Shown piece after piece: positions 1-64,000 of a DNA stretch of 64,000 nucleotides; within the stretch, counting starts at the first letter, position 1, and the number at the start of each line of letters is the position of its first letter. The position numbers and the translations under genes were made by a program. The notes below the pieces were generated by a model. It was not told the DNA's origin. It saw only the letters and a list, made by a program, of their open reading frames with translations, and did no database searches. This stretch comes from Pogonophryne albipinna (lineage: Eukaryota; Chordata; Actinopteri; Perciformes; Artedidraconidae), in contig CM053257.1 in assembly GCA_028583405.1 (NCBI GenBank), positions 30,115,293 through 30,179,292 on the forward strand. The letters run 5' to 3'.

Positions 1-266
1 GGGAAGCAAAAGGAAATGTATGATTTGGTGTGTGTGATATGTATAAAAGAAAGGGCAGGAAATAGCTTTGAGATCTAGCTCAGGGTGCAACTTTCTCAGC
101 CTTTACTTTGAATTGATGAGCCATCACGGGCAGCATTTTTTAACATCCTGAGAGAATTTACAACGCCAGTTCAAGGCCAAATGAGCACACAAATCATCAG
201 CTTGGTTTTTTCCTTTGTCTGGTATCTTCAATAAAATAACTGTAGTCATACGGTTTTCTAACTCAC

Positions 267-16349
<16,083 letters not shown>

Positions 16350-18414
16350 TGTGCTTCAGGGAACTCACCGCGGGCATTGACACCATGACAGGAAGACACG
16401 GCCTCTATCAGAGCGCAGAGACACCTGCCGTGCCATCATGCCAGCGCACAACCCAAGTTGTATTCCCAATGAAATGCTCTCCACTCTGCATCAGGATGTC
16501 GCACAGAAGAAACGAAGAAGTATCAACAGCGTGGATCAAAACTTTCCTGTACAAAAATCTATCCAATTCACATCTTCTGTGGAAAAACTGTGGCCAAACA
16601 AACAGTAGTGAGCACGTCCACTTTCACGCACTGGTCCAACGAGGAGGCTGAGCTGAAGGCAGAGAGCCCGCGGAACAGCGATAACACGATGAAGAGGCAT
16701 TCATTTCCGGTAAGAACTTTCAAAATAAAAGTAAAATTTGTAGGATACACCTGGGCGGTGAGATTTTAAAGAAACAATACACTTAACTGCTTAAAATGGA
16801 GACTTAAAAAGTTATTTTCTCTATCCAAATAAGTGAAGTTATGTGTGTTGCCGGTATGCTTGTATTTCATAATCATAAAGGTCATAATACTTGGTCTAGC
16901 CTTAAGCTTTCCATCATGGCAGTTGAAACCCTTTATTGTACTTCTATACAAATGGGGCTGTTTGTACCAAAAGTGGTTGAAATATATATATTTTGTATTA
17001 AATTATATATTTTGAAATACCAGTTTTTACACTGAATAGTCCGGTTATCTCTGTATTCGGTATGGATTAAGGAGCAGATGGATTGGCAGCGGCTCTCCAC
17101 CGGTCCTGATGAGAAGAGAATAATCTTCAGGTTATGGGCAGATGCCAGATTATCTCTCACTGCAGACAAGGTCTTATCTGAGTAGGTCACTGGAAGCCTT
17201 CCCATAACAAATACAGGACAGGGCAATGTTTTTTTGTACTGATTTAAAAAAAAAAAATAAGAAAAAAGGAGTAAGAGATGTGCTCTAACAGTTGCCCTCA
17301 GACTTAAACACATTTTTGTATCTTTAAAGAGAACAATCTGAATACATATTTTTGTTTCATGTTTTTTATAAATATTTGAGTATATGAAAGAGGGATTTTT
17401 GTAGCTCGTGACCATAGACTGTATATATAAAGCTACATGCATTTACTTTTGGATTTTTGTAGTTTATTAACTCTGGACGGTTGTGTGATACAGTGACATT
17501 TGAAAAAGGCAAAGATTCACATTCTTCATCTCCTCAAGATGGTTTATCACAATGTCTGTCAACTGTCTCGAAGCCAGAGAGCACCAGAGAAAAAGCTGCC
17601 AACTTCAACCTGGACCTCTGACAAAACAGACAAACTTAATTAACTCAGGAAATTACCATCAGCCTCTCCAGAAGGAGACCTTGGGCAACAGGTCTGAATA
17701 CTGAGCAGAAGGAGTCTCTGGTGAAGTCCCTGCATCTCAATGTCTGCTAGAGTTACAGAAGACCCTTAAAGGTTAACCCTAACCCTTTAAATGCAATAAA
17801 TGAATATATTTCGAAAAATACAGAATTCTATAGAAACTGAAGACACTGGATTTCCAGATTTATTTAAACTACATTTTGCAATTCAGGATATGTTAAATGT
17901 GCTTTTGTTATTACTTTACTGTACATATTTACATGGTAAAAAATATTTTTAGTTATTTTTTTCATTATTTGACAATCCTCAAATTGAAGGCAAAACAATT
18001 CAATACTGGAATTGAGTTTTAAAAAGCACCTGGAATCAATATTTTTTTGTTCCACATAATGGGATTTTCTGGTAACCCAAATGAGGCACTTATGATGTCA
18101 GCCAATAATCTAGCTCTGCTTTGTTATCAGGGTTGTAGAAAGAAGGCTTTGTCCATGACTTAAAACAAATAATAAAAAAGGACTTAAGAGTTAACTAATG
18201 CACCAGCACTTACAAGGGTCTGGCTTATTTGAAGCGAATATATCTGCACTTTTCTTATTGTTCTGAGTTTAATCTTTATGGTGTAATGCTATTATTGCAA
18301 GTTGCTTTGGATCAAAGCGGCAGCTCAATGTCATCCAATGTAATAACGGAGAGCCACCCCTTGACTTCAGAAAAGTGTGTAACACGACAAATAAAAAGCA
18401 CATTCACACAAAAC
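16350..18414. other. intergenic region between tiam1 3' end and grik1 start
   Basis: About 2 kb between the inferred tiam1 poly(A) site and the grik1 start codon. It must hold the grik1 5' UTR and core promoter on the minus strand unless further 5' UTR exons lie upstream. I see no convincing TATA box or CpG-rich block that would fix the transcription start. No third gene was recognised here. Confidence 0.65.
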
Positions 18415-20105
18415 TAAATTTAGAAAATTTATTTTAACATTAAAATGATAATACTCCACAGTTTTATGTACGAACACAGTTTTAAAAGTACAAAGGGAGG
18501 AGTCAAAGGGGGTCTCACAGGATTTTGCCTCCAAGGCCAGGTGATTGTACCTCACAGTCTGAACGTCTCTGCTGGGCTCCGTCACCCAGACAGCTAAAAC
18601 CTAAGAAACCAGCATCGCAATAAAAACACAATAAGAAACATCCAAAGTGTATTATCAGATTCCCCCCCTCCCCCTCACAGTAGGGTATTAAGTGCATGTT
18701 CAATACATCCATTAAGGTGCGCATGACTGTTCAGCAATCAGCGTGTTGTGAAGACATAAAGTGAAACAGCACAGCCTGGTGGAGAATGGAAGCAATGCAG
18801 GAGAGGGCTTAAGTAGGGGTTGATGATAAAATGTTATGGATGTGAAGTCTGTCTCTACCAGCTTTTCTGTGGTTGTGATGCTTTCTGACATGACAAAGGT
18901 CAAAGAGCTGGAGAGAGAGAAGGAGATGAAGAGATCAGAGGAAAACTGTTTGATTCTCCTTGGAGTCACCAACATGGTTCTGTTGAATAACTCCTTTCAA
19001 AACAACAAAGACAATTCAAGTTATACAGGATGGTTGGAGGAATTATAATGCTATTAACCAAGATGTGGAGCATGAGGAGGCCTCAGGGGTGAGACGAATC
19101 CAGTATAATGATGACCTTGATGGAGTTACCAAAATAACAACTGCATTTTATTGGCGCAACAAAATCATAGGCTGGACATTCATGTGAAGGTCACGAGCGA
19201 CGGCTCTGGCAAGCTTGTTTCTGGCACCAAACACACAAAAGGTGGTTTGTAACACTGGGCAGCTGAGTGTGGTGTAAACATTGAAAGTTAGTCAAAAGGC
19301 AATAATTAAATAAAGATTAGGTACACTTTCTTTCAAAAAGGATATGCTAGGAGACAAAAGTGAGCTTCAAAACATTTTCATAACAAGAGGTTAACGGCAC
19401 TCTATTGTACTCCTGGCTATACATCAATGTGCAGCTGATATTAAGTTAAAACGTTAAAAAGCACGATAAAGCTAGTTGGATCTCACCATCTTTTTACGCA
19501 GCAGTCGTTTAGCCAAAAGCACCTGAAGAAAGTTCAGTAACACACAGCCCTTTGAGTGTTAAAATACAAACAGTTTCTGAGTCAGAAAAATATAACACCC
19601 ACATTCCTGTGTTGAAAAATAGACATTTTTGGCCAGAAGATCCCGGTACATGTGTCTGTGCTCCTGTGTACTGACAGTGTACAAACACACACGTTGCTTG
19701 TTTACTTGCGTGCACATGCGGTGCTGTCTTTTTCAAACGTTCACATACAATTCCAGAGGTTTATGTGAAGTTTGGGGATCCAAAAACAGTGAGGACCGTG
19801 TTTTCTTTTGGGTTCACTTTTAAGCAGTTCGGGATGAGAAGCTCCCCTCACTCGCTCGGTGGTTCAGCACTTTGGGATTGTCAGAACAAGGGAGATGCAG
19901 GAGAGGTGGGAAGAAGGGGGTTGTGTAGCAACACAGGGAGGACTGGATGAGGTTAAATTCCTCCTATACACGAATACCTCCAAATTCAACATATTTAAAG
20001 CTTGTGTTCAATCTCTCCCCCGTTTTCTTGCCCGCTTACTTTATGTAACAAAGTTAAATAAACCACCCTTTTGGCTCATTTTCTTCATCTTTCTATTATT
20101 CCCAA
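18415..20105 (-). other. tiam1: tiam1 3' UTR
   Basis: Sequence downstream of the tiam1 stop codon (20106-20108). It has no further coding similarity and ends near the poly(A) signal at 18428-18433. A second possible AATAAA (TTTATT on the plus strand, 19147-19152) could give a shorter UTR. Length about 1.7 kb. Confidence 0.6.
18428..18433 (-). promoter_or_regulatory. tiam1: candidate poly(A) signal of tiam1
   Basis: AATAAA on the minus strand. It is followed 16-33 bases downstream by a GT-rich stretch (TTTTGTGTGAATGTGC), the usual downstream element. Confidence 0.6.
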
Positions 20106-60653
<40,548 letters not shown>

Positions 60654-60887
60654 GATTCAACTGCAGATGAGAATAAAGCATAAACCTCTTAGAAATGTTA
60701 CCATTTTGCCCTATGACTAGTTTTTGTCATTTTAAAAGTTAGTGAAGTGTTTTAGTTCTACTGTGGACCAAACCTGATGACATCTGTTTTCATTAACTGG
60801 CACATCGATCACCTCAGCTAATAACAAAACTAAGTAAGAGGGCTATATATATATTTATAAAACGGACAAGTCAAATCAAGCAATCTG

Positions 60888-61075
60888 ATTGGTTCTTAGC
60901 CGTGATATACTGAGCGTATACCACGGGTAGAATTGTAAGTTACTTTTCACAACAAGTCAGTATCCCTCCGCGCCTGAGAAAAACAGTATACAGTTGGGCT
61001 GAAAAGCAAACTGCCTGCAGTCCGAACCACGCCCCTTAGCTGTGATATAATGAGCATATACCACGGCCTGTCGTG
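60888..61075. repeat. pair of imperfect palindromic repeats (CCGTGATATA...TATACCACGG)
   Basis: Two related units: GCCGTGATATACTGAGCGTA then TACCACGG near 60.90 kb, and GCTGTGATATAATGAGCATA then TACCACGG near 61.04 kb. Each half is nearly the complement of the other. Sequences of this type are dispersed in fish genomes. No family name assigned. Confidence 0.6.
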
Positions 61076-62217
61076 AGCTATTGCTTAAATATATGTACGT
61101 TAAGTTCATCAACCTCCTCCAGGGCATCGATACCACTGGTGTAAAAGTGTTTGTACCAGATGGAGAAAAGCTGTGTGTGTAATCATGTGATTTACAGTGA
61201 GATTTGGGTTCCTTTCAGTTTGTATATAGAAAGGCTTTTTGTTTTATTACTGAGAGACCCTCTGCTTTGAATCCATTATCAAACTGAAGGCCATGCCCTC
61301 TAATGGCATTGGCTTGTACACTCTTTCACGTTTGTTGTTGAAAAGCAGGTCAATCTCTGTGCTGGATGAGAGGGTAACATTTGCTGCTCCTTTAGTTAAC
61401 AGTGGTACGGCAGAAAAGTGTACGACAGATAAAGGGGAAGTTCTGCCAGCTTTATGTTAACTGACCTTAATGTTTGATATTGTGCTTAGTACAACACCCT
61501 CGCGCGAGGTTACACAGAGGCAATAAAGTTAATTAAAAATGTATTTGGAGCATAAACACAGCTAACATTTCCTAAGGGTTTTCTGGTGTTGTCTCATTTA
61601 AGTATTCACAATGCATCAATATCACCGTCTACAAAGACCTCTCAACTTTTAAATGCCCAAACTCCTTTTTGTCGTTTAGGTATATTCATGGGCGCGGGAT
61701 GGGGGGTGCTGAGGGCGCTCAAAATACCTTCCCGCGCCTCTGGGTATATTTCAAGTCAAATGTTGATGAATAAAGTATTGGAAACTGTGCAGTGCACTGC
61801 AGTAGCATCTATTGCTTTGATGCCTAATCCTTGTTGCAAGCACTTTTCTCCTTCAGTGGTGTTCAAATGATTCATGCACTCCCAAAACAATTAAAATGAT
61901 CAAAGAAATCAGTTTGAAACTGCGTAGTGCTGATGATAGAGTTATCGGAGCATCCTGCACCGCCTCATGCCCTCTGTTATATAAGCACATGGAGCTGCTG
62001 AGTCAACTGCTTTCAGATCAGCCGGTCCTCTGTGAGTCACACCTCATCAAACCCACACCATCAGGTTCTCAGTGTGGGCTCCAACGGCAGAGACACTGAC
62101 AAACATATTCTAGTCTAACACATCGTTTTGTCTTGTATTGAGAATCAAAAGTCAATTAAAAGTATTCCAACAAACCGGTACAATCCAAAAGAACATCATT
62201 ATTGTTAGTGTGCATTT

Positions 62218-62470
62218 AAGATAAGATAAGATAATACTTTATTGAGCCCAATTTGGGAATTGTTTGTGTTGCAGCAGCATAAAAGACATGGCATTGTACA
62301 ATACAAATTAAAAAGACTGGAAATAAACAAAAAAGTTGAAAATATGTTGAATTAACAATAACAAAAACAAAATATAAAGCAAGTTATTATATATACATAA
62401 GTATGTGAGGGATGGCATATTGAATATTAAACTGAATTTAGCAGTAATAAGAGAGCAAAGTGTACAAACT
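62218..62470 (-). mobile_element. LINE-type 3' end with TTATC pentamer tail
   Basis: On the minus strand the sequence runs ...CAATTCCCAAATTGGGCTCA, ATAAAGTATTATCTTATCTTATC, a typical L2-like 3' end. The coding part is missing or unrecognisable. Confidence 0.55.
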
Positions 62471-64000
62471 GTGGTTACCTGTGGTTAAGCAGCCGCATCA
62501 CTAGCTTCTCCACATCAGCTCTGTGTCATCTCTCACCGACCGCATGATCCTCCGCACATCCTCAAATGCCGGTGTCAATTTGCCCTGAGAGGAACAAGAA
62601 GAGAGAGAAGCGTTTCAGTGGAGCTCTCACAACTTCAAAGTGACCTGATGTGTCAAACGCACACAGGGGAGGAGAGAGGAGACGGGAAGGGGAAGGTAGT
62701 TCTGAAACCACTGCAGAGGATCTACCAGGTACGTCACATAAAGCGGGTGAAGTCAAGTTGAAAGGAAAGCTGTGAGTCTATAGGAGAGAAGACAGGGGGC
62801 AGGATGAAAGAGAATAAAGGACACTGTGGTCAGTAAGCATGGAGTTAAGATGATGCAGTGAGGCAAGTTAAAAGCACACACATTTAAATACACACTTAAA
62901 CATAAGTCGCAGATCATCAGAAACAAAGTGCAGAGGCATTATCTGAGCCTGAGGGGAGATCAAACTCACAAACAACCGCATTTTCTTAGAAAGGCACACT
63001 GAAACTCCTTGCCAACCCGAAACCATACAGGCATGTACGGGCATGTGCACAAATCATTTTGTATTAACACCCGGCAGACGAGGAGATTTGAACACACACA
63101 CACACACACACGCTTTTGGTAAAATGACAGAACATGAAAGCAGCTATGGCGAATGATTTTCGGCTTAAGACTCAATTAAACGATCCTTGCCAACACGACC
63201 TAATTTCCCCTAATACCAGCCCTGAGCTGCTTAGAGTAGACCATGATTTCCATAGTATGCTATGTATAGTGTGAAGGTATGCACGTTTAAGCGCTGTGTG
63301 TAGTGGTGCACATAATTTCAGTTCACAAAAAGATAAAATAAATCTAGTTTGTACGAAGATATCACTGATGATCCTTCTCAGTCGGCTGCATTCAGACGCC
63401 CCCTGGCAGTATACAGCAAACACTAATGTCAGATGTGTTCGGTTCCGATAAGCCAAGCAGGAGAATAATGGAAAAGAGAATATTTCCCTGCCTTGTAAAT
63501 AAGAAAGGGAAAGAAACAAGCAAAAGAGAAAAGGAGAATTGCAGTCTATCAATTGCAAAGCAGATGTCAATCAGAGTCTTCCTTTCAAATGTGGTGGGTA
63601 AGTAAGTCAGACTTTTTTCCACAATGCTAACAAAGCATTTTTTCTCTACAGTTCACTTTGTCCACACCTGCTGCTCGTATCATTGATTATAAGCAGAACT
63701 GTCCGTTTGATTATTCTCTGGGGAAGAAATACAAGGAATCAACCCTGTTACGGTTCTCTGAAAATATACAGAAATGAGAGTTTAGTAAAGGAGAAGTAGA
63801 AAGGACAATTAGTGAAGTACGGGTTGTGGCAGTTACAGTGCGTGGAAACCAACTACAGTGTTTCGTTCCACTTCTCAACTCCAGTATGGGTGTTAGCCGC
63901 TGCAGTACATTTCTCCCCAGCTGTGGGAAGCAGTTACATAAGATAAACTTGACCCTGATGCTTCTCCTCCTCTTCCGTTCCCCTGCTTCCCCCTCCACCT

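Larger units (their letters stand above)
60661..64000. other. tiam1: tiam1 upstream intron / 5' region
   Basis: The first coding exon begins with a splice acceptor at 60660, so this stretch is intron and perhaps 5' UTR exon sequence. Apart from the repeats noted at 60.86-61.08 kb and 62.2 kb, I see no convincing exon. None of the short open frames here resembles a known protein. Confidence 0.65.

Noticed and set aside
17405..17445. CATAGACTGTATATATAAAG as a TATA promoter
   Set aside because: Resembles a fragment common in fish repeats; no support as a promoter for grik1.
17770..17790. Short TTAACCCTAACCC as a telomeric scar
   Set aside because: Barely two repeat units; chance is sufficient.

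Overview
The window is nuclear DNA of a bony fish (teleost). It contains two vertebrate genes broken into many short exons with GT-AG introns. The rest is introns, long CA/TG and AG microsatellites, and many small DNA transposons (hAT-type with 8-bp target duplications, TTAA-type MITEs) plus LINE 3' ends of the kind common in teleost introns. There is no bacterial-style operon, CRISPR array, rRNA or tRNA gene that I can see.

Layout: both genes lie on the minus strand. (1) From about 16.35 kb down to the left edge are the first five coding exons of a kainate-type glutamate receptor, best matching GRIK1: signal peptide and the first half of the amino-terminal domain, 248 codons. The remaining exons lie beyond position 1. 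(2) A 2-kb intergenic stretch separates them. (3) From 60,653 down to 20,106 is a complete coding set of 27 exons for TIAM1, a Rac guanine-nucleotide exchange factor. The exons sum to 5,022 bp (1,673 amino acids plus stop) with all intron phases compatible. A roughly 1.7-kb 3' UTR ends at a good poly(A) signal near 18,428. The start codon exon has a splice acceptor 7 bp upstream, so the 5' UTR exons lie further right, partly or wholly outside the window. From memory, GRIK1 and TIAM1 are also linked on human 21q, so the linkage looks like old conserved synteny. Which teleost ohnolog (a or b) this is cannot be decided here.

TIAM1 order in the protein: N-myristoylation-type start, Ser-rich region, PHn-coiled-coil-extension, Ras-binding domain, PDZ, DH, PHc, C-terminal tail. 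Inside the 7.9-kb intron ahead of the DH exons is a small exon (30,642-30,710). It has its own ATG, an in-frame upstream stop, a good donor and the correct phase. I read it as an alternative first exon for a short DH-PH isoform of about 686 residues, and it is the most interesting coding observation in the window.

The non-coding part is rich in dateable mobile elements: at least seven hAT-type insertions with exact or near-exact 8-bp duplications, one of them holding a nested LINE; three TTAA-flanked elements; several LINE 3' ends; and a block at 58.2-59.4 kb made of TG arrays, a telomere-like repeat and a 265-bp tandem duplication.
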